Positions 1 to 12,660 of a stretch of 64,000 nucleotides of DNA are shown here, piece by piece. A program made the position numbers and the translations under genes. The DNA lies in assembly GCA_950295325.1 (NCBI GenBank), contig OX485803.1:32977554-33041553 (forward strand), given 5' to 3'. Below the pieces are notes generated by a model, which saw nothing but the letters and a program-made list of their open reading frames with translations, was not told the origin of the DNA and did not search any database. Origin of the DNA: Polytrichum commune (lineage: Eukaryota; Streptophyta; Polytrichopsida; Polytrichales; Polytrichaceae). How positions within the stretch are numbered: position 1 is the stretch's first letter; each line of letters begins with the position of its first letter.

Positions 1-823
1 TCAAGATTGCAAAATCCTTTGTGGCGTATGATTAAATTCAATTTAGCAAATTTACAACCTCGATGAGCACATAGTGGACATAACAAGAGCTCCCTGTAGT
101 AAGGCATGTCAGGTTCCAAGTTCTATCTTTGAGCAGCATGAATGCAACAGTACAACTAATGCAATGCACTTGAAAAGTATGGATAAGTTAGTCTATGACA
201 ATTAGGGCCTGATCACACTCAAAGTGGATTCAATCTTGAATGCCTCCGGATTCAAATTTACTTGACTGATGTGGTGCTAACATACTTTTGGGCACATAAT
301 CATTTACGCACTGTAGAGCTTTTAAATGACAATTACAGAAGTTCGATTCCGCATCATCAAGGGAGCCAAGTTGCAAGTTTGCCTCTACTTTTCACAGGCT
401 TTGTCAAATGACAGTAAATCGAAGAATCATCAGACACACCCTGTTTGAGAACTGCAGCAATGTCAACAATGGCCAAATCGACGTGCTTTGATGTAGCCAC
501 CACGAGAAAAAGAGTTGCATAAGAGGAGCAGACGAAGTCATGAGTGAAAAACTTTTTAACTGAAACTGCGTTTGACACAGAAATTACCACTTCATTATTG
601 CAACCTGACGCTTCCTAGTTGCTGCATCTCTTCTACCTATCAAATATGCTCACATGGGGTTTAAGACTCCATTTATATCGTTTCCATTCACAAAGACCAG
701 TGTTGCTCCAAGCATGTTTGTACCGCAAAATTAGTGTGGAAAGGAGACCCCAAAGACAAGCATTTTAACACAACCCGAGCCTCTGGGAACTTGTCCTCTG
801 CTTGAAATTAGTATAAACAAAGT

Positions 824-3800
824 CTAATATGGTGATCCAGTCATCCCAGGAAACAACTCAGAGATTTTGTTGAAAACATCCATAACCTGCACAACCAAAA
901 ATAAACAGTCAGCCATTCACATCTTCAAATGATCAATAACATTCTTGCACAGTTGACATCATGAATAAGTCCAGGCTGAACAGGCAACTCTGGTGGAATG
1001 AACTACACAATGATCAACATAAACAATCCCTCAGTCCCTTGTTACACAATTGCTTTTAAGCCTTGCATTCCAACAATACAACTACAATGCACTGCAATGC
1101 AAAGAGGACTAATCATCCATACAGCAAGGACCTCAACCCTACCTCTTTATCATTTTGGTACTTCGTAATATTTAGGGGATTTGTTGAGCACTGCACAGAA
1201 CCAAACATGCAGTCAGAACCAGAGAAAATCATAAGGGACACTATCAACTATATAGACAGCAGCAAGCGCCCACTATAACATCATCAGGACAATCATTATC
1301 ATTATTACAACTTTCTTGCTGGGTGAATACCCAAATCTTCGAATGACCAAATTGATAGGGAGACATGGTGGCCACTTACATCCATGATTGCTGCCTGTAC
1401 TTTTGGATCCTGAAACGCCACTGCAACCTCTGGGTTTGCCATGATTTTGGCCACAACCTCTTCAGGGGTTAATCCAATTTGCTCTGCAATCAACAAAAAA
1501 TTCCAAACTCCTCAGTGGGGTGGCTTTCGAGCTGCTAAGTCAGTAGCTCAAAGTCCATTGCAGTATCACTGCCTTGATGCTTCAGACCGCACCAGAACCA
1601 GATCATTCCCGGTGCAAGCTGCAGTCTTGAACCGGATTTGAGAGCCAGTGCATTACAATTTTGTCTATTTCAATCTTACAACGTCACAATCGATTTGATA
1701 GACGGCTAGAAGCTTCAATAGTACTTGCTCCCAACGTGCTGTCGTCTCAGTAACTATACAGAATAATTTATCGAAACCTTCGCCCACCAATACAGGTGAG
1801 TGGAGAAACATACCAAATTGTTGCTTGACCTCAGTGCTGTTCAAGTCGAAGTTCTTTAGCATATCTGACATGCGATTATCCCAAGCTCCATCTCCGCCCA
1901 TGCTGTTACTGCATAACTCAGGTGGATAAGATATAAATGTCACATAGAAAATTGCTGAATTTTCCAGCCGAACAAGGAAAACTTGATCTCCACTACAGCA
2001 TTCAGTCACAAAAGAGAAACTGATGTACAGATTCCATGGATAGCTGGAGAGAAACTCACAGCATGTCCTGCAATTGTTGTCGATATTGAGGGTTTTGCAT
2101 CATCCCTACAGTCAAAAGATATTATCCCAATCAGCCTTCAGAACAGAAGTTGAGGTCACAATGTGTCTAAGCCTAAATTCAATATACTTATTTCTCTACC
2201 AGGCATGTCATTACTTGTGTTTAGTGCAAAAAACAGCACAGTGACCCCTTTACTATGTGAGTTTATACATGTCTTCAATTACTTCTCATCCCAAAATTGT
2301 AAATCTCCTATACTGCATCTTCTCAGCCTACAAAAGATTCTGAATTATTTCATAATCATCAAAGCCCATCACCTCATAACTCACATTTAAATGTGGTAGG
2401 GTTGCGCATTTCCTCTGGCAAGTATCTGCGAATTCCAAAATCAGGGCCATGAGTACTAGCTTTGTTCAGTCTCAAAGAACTGGAAAAACAGATATGGAAA
2501 CCATTTTCACTTTAGAAATGCTAAAGACTTACGGGTAAACCATTTTCTGCACAGTAGGGTCCTCCATCATCTTCTCCAGCTGCTCCACGGTAAACATCGT
2601 TCCCTTTCCTTTACCACCAGCAGTCCAGGCTGCAAATATGTCCACGATGTCATCAGGAAGGAAACCTACCAGTAAATGCTCAAGCTCCTTCCATCCACAT
2701 GGTAGTGAAACAAATTTGATGACACATAAAAAACCATACCATCTTTTGCCAGAACATAAAGATGCTGTAAATAGGGTGCTTCTCCTCAACTTCCTACAAA
2801 AATTTCAGGATCCTCACTGGAATAACACATCTCCAAATTAACACCACAAAAAAATTACATCTCCGAATCCCACTTCCCACAGCAGCCCAAGATGGAAAAA
2901 ATGGTGGGCCAGACGATGCTAGTATGATTATACAAGCAAAATTCAAACCAAACACGATAACAGATCTAACAAGATGCCTACCTTCATTAGGAGACTGGCC
3001 ACCTCCAGTATTGTTTCCCCCCCTTGCATCCATCACCTTGCCTCACATCACCACTTTGAAGTGTCAGCAACACCACGTTTGAACGAGGGTATCAAGAAAT
3101 GTAAACAAACTTCAGAATTGTAACTGTTCACATGCAACACGAGAATAACCCCAGAAAGACGGGCAGAAGAGCAACCAGAGATAAACCTCCTTTACCTCCA
3201 CATTCAAGTCTCAATTTTTGACAGGTATTGCCGTCTCACCTCAGGATCTGTGAAAAAGGGACGTGAAGGTTCTGAGGCAGGTGGACTTTGGTCGGTGAAT
3301 GCTCTGCTAGCTGCTGCCTTCTGTTCCCTCTCGAGTATTTCAGAGGCGTTAACATCTGTAAATGCTGTATAATAGAACAAAGAATAAGCAGAGAGTGCCA
3401 ACACTTTGAAATGAGGACGTTCACAATTCAGGTGAACACCAATCCAGAAAGTTTGTAAATACACACCAATGTGAAGAGAATTTTGTAATAATACGTAGAG
3501 GAAGGTGGATGCTTCAGAAAATGCTGCTTGAACCAGAAGTCCCCTACTCTATTGTATTGTAATATATTTTTGAATATGTGTCACTTAGAGCTTCATTTAA
3601 TTACATGGAGAAAATATTCTAACATGCATGCTGTAGAGCTTAAGTCTTGTGCTTAAGGTATTGGCCTATTGCCTGTTGCAAGGCAACGCTTTGGTAAAAT
3701 ACAAGCGTGTGAGTAGATGTGACAACAAACCGTGACACCACAAGTCCAAAAGCCATCACTTACCAGATTTTCGGGCCTCAGCAGGTCCCGAAGTCACCTC

Positions 3801-6278
3801 ACTCTTGGCAGAGGGTGGAGAAGAGGTCACAGCAGTAGGAGCGACATCAACAGGGGGCGCTGCAGCTGCTGCACTTACTTGGGAGGGAGAGGGAGAAGGA
3901 GGCATGGGGAAAGGGAATCCAGCACCAGGTGGAGGCATGGGCATGCCCGCAAATGGATTGCCACCAGCACCCCCAAATGGATTGCCCGCAGGGCCACCAG
4001 GACCACCAGGCCCTGCCATTGATTTCAACATCTGTTGCATTGCATATCTCTGCACCACCAAGTCACAAAATTAGTCTTGACAAGCTCATGACATCACAAA
4101 AATTATGCTCATGTTTGACTGCAAGTTAAGTCAAGCCATAATGATACCAGCAAACTATCCAACCAAGCAAAGTGGAATGTTGAACAACCATAGAAGAGAA
4201 GAAAGAACATTAGTAATGAAGTGCAGGATGTGATTACCTTGACACTATTGGCACCCTGCACACCAGCAGTATATTCCAGCCACAAAAGTACACAAAGTCA
4301 CTAGATCAGTCATTTGAGCTTGAGCTTTCTCGTATGTGTCTCCATGCAACCTTACATTGGTGTAAAGTAGCACTGATGTAAGAGCACACTGGCGGCAAGA
4401 AGCCAACATCGCAAAGAAACCCAGAAGATAATGTATTTCAAAGAGGGTGACATAACTAATATGAATCTTGTAGACATTTAAATAACATAATAATGGGCAC
4501 AGAATGCTGAGCAGACTTACAAATGAAAAGAGTGCAGACAGGCCCACACCAACTCCGACCCACAAAAGCGGTGATCCTCTGCAGATCCAGAATCAAATAA
4601 ATATAAAATTGCACCAGGTAGCCCCAATTATTTACAAGGCTTATATTCACACATAGAGTCTCCAGCAAATACTAAAATGCAAAACCAGCCTCACTGCCTC
4701 TCCAGGTGTCTCACAAAGAAAACTCATATGAAGACACAGAGGTGTGAACAAGTCTACATAAGAACAAGGCATAGACCAATATAGTCATGACTAAACAGAA
4801 GCTTTAGTTGACTGCTACATGTTACAGATGTTTTATAGCCTATACAGAAATATTAGGAAGGAGATGCAATTAATGAGCTCTGTCATAACCCACTTGGAGT
4901 TCCCACCAGTCACTGTATTGTCATTGTAAGAGTATTGGGTGTATATTTTTATGGAATAATATAGGAAAGAAATCATTTCTAAGCAAAAAAATTCAACCCA
5001 ATGGTAAAATCCCAAGAAGGTTACTTCTATCTGCAGTAATTGATCACCAGTTTCCAAGTGAGGAACGCACATGTAAGGAGACCCGTGATGAGCTTCTGAA
5101 GAACTTTCAATGTACTCTGTTGTATTACTATCCTGTTGCTCTGAGACCAACATCAACAAACCAAAGTCATCAATTTCTTGTGAAGCCACAAACTCTAGGC
5201 ACAAAAATCCACAGATTCAGCACATGAAGCCGAGTGCAAGGCCATGAAATAAACCACTTCATGTCTCCACAAGAAAGGGGAGGCAATTCACTAACTTATC
5301 TATACAACCACTTTCTCCATGGGTTTAACTATGTATTGAGCTGAGGTACAGAAAAACCTTAAATACTCAGTTCAACTGCATGACATACCCTGACAGCAAC
5401 GTTTCTTTCAATAAATATATCATTGAACTTTTCAGCACTTCTTCCCAGGTCATCATCCATGCCAACTCAGAGGATCAAAAATAAACGAGAATTACATCCC
5501 TGGAAGAATATTTCTTCTGCTGTACAAAATTGGTGGCAACCCTTAATTTCCCCCGGGTGGTTATCAAAAAGCGCAGTTTTACACTTACACTAGAAGTCCA
5601 CTTCCATATTTCCTTCCAACACCCACCGTATCTATCTTCCAGATCCTTTCTAACCACATTGCTCCTTGTGCTCAAAATCTCAAATTTGTAGCCAAAAATG
5701 TGATCTTTGATTACAAAACGTGATTTTAAAAATCTGAACTTATTAAAAAATCTAATCACCTCCAAGTGCTCTAAGGTTCCAGCAAGGAAATGCTGATGAA
5801 AGGAAGCATACCTAGTGCACCGAAGTAGCAACTAAATTCAGTATATGCACTGCAAAAATATCAAACTCCCTGGGATTCAAGGCATTGCATGGAAGACCAC
5901 TGCATCTTCCAACTCAAGAATTTAAAATTGCATCATGGACTTTGTCATAAACCATGAACCCTAGTTCCACAATGCAAGCGGGGTGGACATGAGAAGACAC
6001 TGCCAGGGCAATCCCTTAGTTGAAACATGAGCAAAGAGCTTACCTACGGGTCTCCGGCTCCCACTACCAGCCCTCGCCGATACTGCAGACCTCTCCATCC
6101 TCCTCTCTCTCGTTGCAACGCAATCCCTCGCTCCCCGCACCTCCGCTCCCTTAAAAAAAACCTGCGACGAAACCCTAAATTTCTGTGTGGCCAAGGCAGA
6201 GGGACGGCGAGCCATAGCTGCCCCAAAGCCGCAAGGTGACGCAGCGCCAGCTTGCAGGAGCCGCGACTCCATGGCCAT
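824..6278 (-). CDS. TIC40: Tic40, chloroplast inner-envelope translocon co-chaperone (14 exons)
   Basis: Tic40 is an inner-envelope protein whose stromal part coordinates Hsp93 and Tic110 during protein import. Exons read on the minus strand: 6278-6044, 5140-5083, 4578-4521, 4255-4238, 4049-3764, 3355-3240, 3036-2982, 2629-2533, 2425-2385, 2105-2060, 1908-1814, 1483-1380, 1190-1143, 886-824. All phases join, giving 439 aa, close to the about 447 aa I recall for Arabidopsis. Residues 1-78 look like a basic, Ser/Ala-rich transit peptide. A membrane span with WVGVGVGLSALFSF lies near 104-117, then a Pro/Gly-rich linker, EQLEKMMEDPTVQKMVYP, and a C-terminal Sti1-type region ending VFNKISELFPGMTG. 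The frame is open back to an ATG at 6416; I chose 6278 because it gives family-like length. Exon 2 (weak donor) and exon 4 (18 nt) are the least certain. No disabling change seen. Confidence 0.93.
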
Positions 6279-6480
6279 GGCCGGGTTGAAAGCTCGCTCT
6301 GATGCGAATCTGGAGCGTTTCTGGTGCCGCTTGCGGGCGCTGGCAGCCCCTGCCTTCGCTCCTCTCTGTGCGATTAAATTTCTGGCTTCCCAAGCGATTC
6401 CAAGAAGCTGTGCCACAATCTCTACCGCGATGTTGACGAGGAGGTGAACTCTCGAAGAGACGAAACGCGCGCGGCCTCTC
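6279..6480 (-). promoter_or_regulatory. Probable 5' UTR and proximal promoter of Tic40
   Basis: This GC-richer stretch lies directly upstream of the chosen Tic40 start and is in frame with it as far as an alternative ATG at 6416. It contains a CGCGCGCGG run near 6467 (plus strand). No clear TATA box was seen, so the transcription start cannot be fixed. The promoter role is inferred from position only. Confidence 0.3.
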
Positions 6481-9400
6481 TCTTAATAGTTAGGACGGGT
6501 CCCAGCAGTAGATCCCTCCGACCAGTGGATACTGCTACCGACCTGGGATTATCTTTTCCATCCAACGGTTATTTGTGCCATCCAGTTCAAGAGACTGAAG
6601 GATATATGTCCCTACTGCTGAGTATCTTGGTATACCGTGGGGTTGTAGGGTCGATACCTCCTGGGTTGAGACGTTATCCAAACAGAGGGAAATAAGGTTA
6701 ACGATAAACTGGGATGACGAATGAACTGTCGATGACCCAGTTCCATCCATCTTTGGGAACTCTACGTGGGGCGTGGGTTTGGTTTAGCGCCAATAGGATC
6801 CGTCTGGTGTGACTTGGACTTGGTGGTTTCTTATGTAAAAGTGGTCCATTCACAAAGAACTTTAATTGCGATGTTGTTGCTCCAAGGCAATACATACCTT
6901 ACTGTATGTACTTCTTGGCTGAAGGTGTGACTTGGCAAATGGACATGTGTCTTTCTGAGCATTCGTAAGTCTTAAAGGCCTCCATTAACATCTTGATCAT
7001 ACTCATGCTCCATCATAGCAATTATATTATTCGCCTCAATTGGTCCTCAGTAGAGCCCCTCAAAAAACACTTGCATGTTCATTCTTATTGGGGCAAACAC
7101 ACTTTTATTTTCTTTGTTCAACACATGTACACTCATAGAATTTCCTTTCGCTACCGTTTGGAAAATGTTTGTGTGCCAAAGCACCATCTCTCTCCACGGA
7201 ACACAACCGAGTAATGCAAATGCTCTTCAATGAACCTTCTAAAATTCACAAGTCGCATATCAATATCCATACCTCCAATCGCAATCGTTACTAAAGCTTC
7301 AAAATACCTTGAGACAAATTCACGTCCACTCTCATGTTTGCGAGCAAGCAAGAGCTCGCATCCTCGTAGGTATTTCTATTATTAGAAAATCAAAATAGAA
7401 GCCAATAAGCAACCAAACAAAATACCACATGAAGAAACACACAATGTGCGCACACTAACTACAGCGCATGGACACAAATTGTAGAACCACCAAAAACATC
7501 ACCAACCGATGTTGGCTTGAGGTTGTGCACAACGAACCATGCATCCTTCCCTCCCACTCTACCACTCCGTCATGCCACCTAGCAGAAGTCCTTGGATGGC
7601 TATCCCTTTCCCTTAGCAACATCTCCCCTCCACCCTAGGGGCCGGCCAATCATAACATTTCCTTTTTCAATAAATCCATGAAGGCCAAAACAACCATGCA
7701 CCCCTAGACACGCTCTAAATCATCTCAACTACGAACAATCAACATCTTCCAATATTCATCACAAAATACAAAGTTTGGGGTCTATACGCGATTCGGGCAT
7801 AAGGTTTAGGAGTCAGGAAGTTGGTGATTGTGGTGTGCATGCACAAGTGTGTGTATTTTTGTGTATGTTGTGATTGTGATCAAGGTTCTGTCTTGTTTTA
7901 AAAGACTAATAATTAGGGTCTCACATCATTAGAAAGTTAATTCAATCAACATAATTAATTTCCAAAAAATGTTCATTCAAAATATTATAAGTGTGTGTTG
8001 GGGGAGGGGAGGAAAACGTGTACGTGTTTGAAAACTTGGTTTTGTGCACATTGTACATGCATTTGGTTTTGAATGTGTTGCATTTCATTCTTTGGATGTG
8101 TTTTTTAGCACATTCTACACCAACATAACTCGACAAAACAATAGTTTATTGAAGTTTAACTATGAATTTTATGTGCTAGGACTAAGTATTAACATAAAGT
8201 GCAACTAGGGAACAATAACAATGCTCTAGATAGGAAGTATAATTTGAACTAGAATAAGTGAATCGACAAGGAAGAATTGGTTTTGAATAATTGGTACAAC
8301 CACATGGTTTATGAACTTATTGAGCACTCAATTGTTGAACAACCTTAGATCATGTGATACATATGTCAAAATTGAATAATCACTAAATTGCCACAAAGAA
8401 CCATGACTTGAATTCACATAAAACCTATGAACTTGGAGTTTAACAATGTATTGCATTTGAACTTCATATTTTACAAACAAGTGGACTATATGTAGTAAAT
8501 TGATTTTTTTTAATTGCTCTATGCACCATTGTTTTTTTCTTACACACTACTCTAATGCTCATTATGAAAATGATTATTGTGCTAAGAATTATAGTTGTGA
8601 TAGTGTGATTGTAGATAGATAGATAGAAACTCCGGTCCCTTTTAGGGGCCGGCGTGAATAGAGTGTCCGTTCGTAATGCCAACAACCCGATGCCCAAAGT
8701 GTGATTGTATATTTAGGGATGAGACAAGGTTGTATGTGTTCTTTTAACTATATGCGTAACTAAAATACATCTATATGTGTTCCAATTCTTGATCAATCAA
8801 TATATTTAAATTTTATCAAAATTTAGACTATTAGTAAAATATATTTTTTGTATTTCATTATTATGTAACATTCATTTTTTATCATTCATTAAAATAATAA
8901 TTTTTTCTCTACTACATTTCTTTTCTAATAATTTTGAGAATTATATCCGAAATTGGTGTAAAATAATAGACTCTTGATATAATTTTTGAAATTAAATATT
9001 ATGGTCACAATAGTTTATTTAAGTCAACACTAAAATAAATTGGATAGTTGAGCATCTTTTAATATTGGCTATTCCAATACAATCTTGTTCTTATACTATG
9101 ACCTTGAATATAACAAAACATAAAAGTAATGTGTAACACAAATATTATTACTTCACTCTTTTGTATTTTAAAATATAATTATATATTTAATATAATAAAC
9201 TAGCCATCATCTTTATTTCATTACTATTTAGCATATATAAATCCTTGGCAATTTTTCAATATTATATTGTTGCAACTAAAGTCCCTAACATTAACCTATG
9301 AATTAATTATATAGTTAAAAATAGCATTATTTTGTAACATCTAATATAAAACTTAAAAAGTGTTAAATGAAAATTATTTTTTGTATACACTAAAACATAA

Positions 9401-10549
9401 TTATATTAAAAACATATGGAAAATCATTGCAATTGAATTAGAGATGATCTTCAATATCGATTTCTTCACTATATTTAAATTTATAAATTTTATTTAGTAA
9501 GCCCTTAATGCAATTAATATGTCATAATTATAAGCAATTATCGTATTGAAGATCTTTGGTCAACTGAAAAATGTTCAATATGTTATTTGGCCTGTTTGCT
9601 TTCATATTAAGGGAGTTCATGGCATATGTTCATAATTGAAAGATTGATTTGATGTAATAAATGATAGTGTCCAATGTCATTAGAGCTTTTAAGGAGCACC
9701 ATTATAAATTAGAATATATATTTTTGAATTGAAGGCCAATATACTATGATTCATATTCGAAGCACTTTTCATCATTATTCATCAAACAATTGGTTGGAGT
9801 GGCAAAAACATGGAATGTCAACTACAAAAAACAAGTGTTTATGTATTGAATGAAACACATCAACATGGCATATATTTGATTACTTTTTTAGGTTCTTTGT
9901 AAAAAATCAACAATTTTCTTTTGATATCGTATTTTTATTTTAAACATATTTTATTTTATATTTTATTTGAGTTAAACCATAGTAAATTTCAAATTATTAT
10001 ATTACATGAATTTTTTCATAAATCATATCCAATGAGTGCCAAAAATAAGTTATATTATTTTCTATATAATTAACATTAAGTTTAAATATCAATATGTAGA
10101 TGACATACTACTTCATGGGAAGAGTTTATAATGATTTCCACAAGTTGAAGTTTTACCAACCTACTTTGCATTGTAGAAATTTTTTTTTTGGTAATTTTGA
10201 TTTTTTTGATATCATTATGGTATTTAATTTTTCATGCAATAGGTTCTTCATTTTTAATATCAATTTTATCTCAACAAACTAAATATTCAAACAAAACGGT
10301 GACACATACAACAACATGCATTAGTACACATCAAATCACATGGGCTTACAATAAACTGCTTAATAAATTGTGAGGTAATGCATTCTCATGTATCATTGAC
10401 CTTCTTTTATACCAACAAAATACAAAACCAAATATGTGATGAAACATTCAAAATATATATGTATAATTACTCCTCATATATATGATATGTTTTAACATCA
10501 TATCAATATGTTACAAATAAATTATTGAGTAATATTGGTTTATATTCAC
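6481..10549. other. Intergenic DNA, no gene recognised
   Basis: About 4 kb upstream of Tic40. From about 8700 it becomes very AT-rich with many stops in all frames. A short GATA-type microsatellite lies near 8610-8627. All open frames are short and show no recognisable protein motif. I see nothing functional here. Confidence 0.6.
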
Positions 10550-11170
10550 AATCCAAACATTTTGAGAGAATAAATGTTTTCCTATAATACAAGAAGCATT
10601 TCAAAGCTTATCATTAGATTACAATAATTGGTTTTTTTGCACTTTACAATAAAATATACGTGTTTTATTTTACTTAATTTTGTATTGGTTGTGATTTAAA
10701 TACTTTGTTTTTTAGTTTAATAATTCATGGACTTCAATCTCCTATAACGTTCCTAAGTAAATATATTCTCACAAAAATTATGCCACTAAGGCAAAGTTCA
10801 CATATAATGATAACTTCGTCAAATAAGCCTAATTGTAGAAGTTCAATTAACTTTCCTCACACTTGTCTTGGTGTTATCGTGAATATGAAGTAGTTTACCA
10901 AATTAAAAATATGTTAGCTACAAATATAATTTTTTTGTGGTTAAATAACCACATGCCCACCATAAGAATTATGCCTATGGTTGATCTAACTATAGATGTA
11001 GAAATTGTCACGTGTCCTTGTAATTTAGATTCAAGGAAAGATAAAACTCATGGAAACAATCAAAGGAATACTAAAAAGTTTATGTTTATATCATCTAGGT
11101 GTTTCAAATAAGTTTAATTAGTACATACATAAGTTTGTTCTAAGTTATTTGGGATTGCAACCATTAGTTT
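10550..11170. repeat. Dispersed AT-rich repeat, copy 1
   Basis: The stretch is visibly similar to 26723-27365, sharing blocks around 'catggacttcaat', 'cctaagtaa' and 'catctaggtg' and ending at 'caaccattagtt'. Part of the same repeat is at 63314-63455. The copies are diverged by many substitutions and small indels. No coding potential is visible. It matters because both truncated Tic40 copies end at a junction with this repeat. Confidence 0.7.
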
Positions 11171-12660
11171 TGTGAGCCCTAAGGATGTGCTCACATGTTA
11201 TTAACCATAAAATGAAAATGGGAAGTGAAAGAAACAAAAGAAAAAGGCTAACCCCAACCTTAAAAAGAGAGAAAATGAACCAAGTTAAAATAAAAAGGAT
11301 GAGTATCCTTGCCATGTGTGGAAAAAAGGGGTTCTAAGAAGGAGGAAGGCCAAGACCGTTTTTTCCCGGGCGGCCCGAAGATGCCGGGCAATGCAAGAAA
11401 AAAGGAGGAAGTTGGAGGAGTATCGGGAGGCAAAGGAGGAGAGGCTCATTAGGTAGAGAACAGGGAAGAGAGAGAGAGAGGAGGACTAGGGAGGGATGCA
11501 GAAACGTTGTCGGAATAGAGAGGAGAGAGCGGAGCAGCGAAGGAATGTCCTAGGTCAGGAGGGGAGTAGATCAAGAATGGGGAGAGATGCGAGTAGCCGA
11601 ATCCACTGATCAGGTCAAACATCCACGAGAATGAAGGAGGATGGGGGCGTCTAGCAACAGGGCGTTGCAGTGCGGTAGGGCAAGGGAGCCATGGAGCTCT
11701 CCCAGTGCCGACTCGGTTGAGTATTGTGTTGAACGGTGCAGGTAGGCGGACATCGGCCGCTTCATGAAGCCCCTGGGAAGCTTTCCAATCGCTCCCTTGA
11801 CTGCAATGGACTCATACACTGGGACGAGGATGAGACAGGGAACACTACAGAAGAGGCATGTGGGACTGCGGACGGAGCGGTTCTGAGGTCCACATCTCTC
11901 GGCCCGGCTGTCGAAGGAGGAGAAGAAGAGGTTGGCGGTTGTTACAATGTCTGTGAATGGAGCACTTTGCTTCCGGATCTAGCGGAGAGAGAGAGAGAGG
12001 GGGAGTTTCTGGGCACTATCCTCAAGTCAATTAACAAGTCGGCCATCTCCTGAGAATGTTACCCACTGGATTCGGTTTTAATCTTTCTTGGACAAATGTT
12101 CATGTTTCGGGTGCGTCATCTGTGTGGATGGGCTAACCTCGCATTGTTGAGATTGAGTGTTGATACACCCACTTAGCGCAGCGCTGCTCCTTTGTCCATT
12201 CTTTTCGGTGTTGTAATGCCTGCAAGTAGAGAGATGGAGACAGTGTGTTGTCTTCGGATGCCGATTGGAATAGTCCCAATTGGTAAGCATGTTCAACCAA
12301 TTCTTGAGGTTGTTTCCATCAGATGTGTTTGGCCGCCTGCCTTCCACGGGTGGTCGATGTATGCAGGGGCCCGATCTGGAAGGTTTTGGGAATCATATGG
12401 GGGAAAGGATGAGAGCGAGGGAGTCGATCGGGCTCACAGTGGTGATTGAGTCACCGAATTCTTGCAGCCACAGTCAGAGTGGCCTAAGTTATTCGGAGCC
12501 GACTCGGGAAGGGCGGGCAGCTGGTAACTCCAAAGGCGCGAACGGGGAATCGTGTGCCGAAGTCTGGACGAGGGATCGAGGAGTGAGGGGGGGGGGTCTC
12601 CACACCGAACATGGATTGGAGAGAATCTGTCCCTTGAGAATTCGTAAGTTGGAAGAAAAT
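11171..12660 (+). repeat. LTR-like sequence, 5' end recognisable, 3' end not found
   Basis: It starts TGTGAGCCCTAAGG and continues with 'gtgctcacatgtta', closely resembling the start of the solo LTR at 33016. It begins exactly where the preceding repeat stops matching its other copy. The interior is purine-rich, with GA runs near 11468-11490 and 11984-12000, and GC-richer than the flanks. I could not find a matching 3' terminus or target duplication, so the end coordinate is where the composition changes. Open frames inside have no recognisable motif. Confidence 0.45.

Noticed and set aside
3756-4074. Plus-strand Pro/Gly-rich frames opposite Tic40 exon 5
   Set aside because: They mirror the Pro/Gly-rich exon on the minus strand, which is supported by splice sites and homology.
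5475-5831. 118-codon minus-strand frame within the first Tic40 introns
   Set aside because: It has no motif, and the Tic40 exons join in phase without it. Treated as chance intron sequence.
6416-6416. Upstream ATG giving a Tic40 of 485 residues
   Set aside because: It is in frame, but the added 46 residues make the protein longer than the family and do not look more like a transit peptide. The start at 6278 was preferred, though this is not proven.
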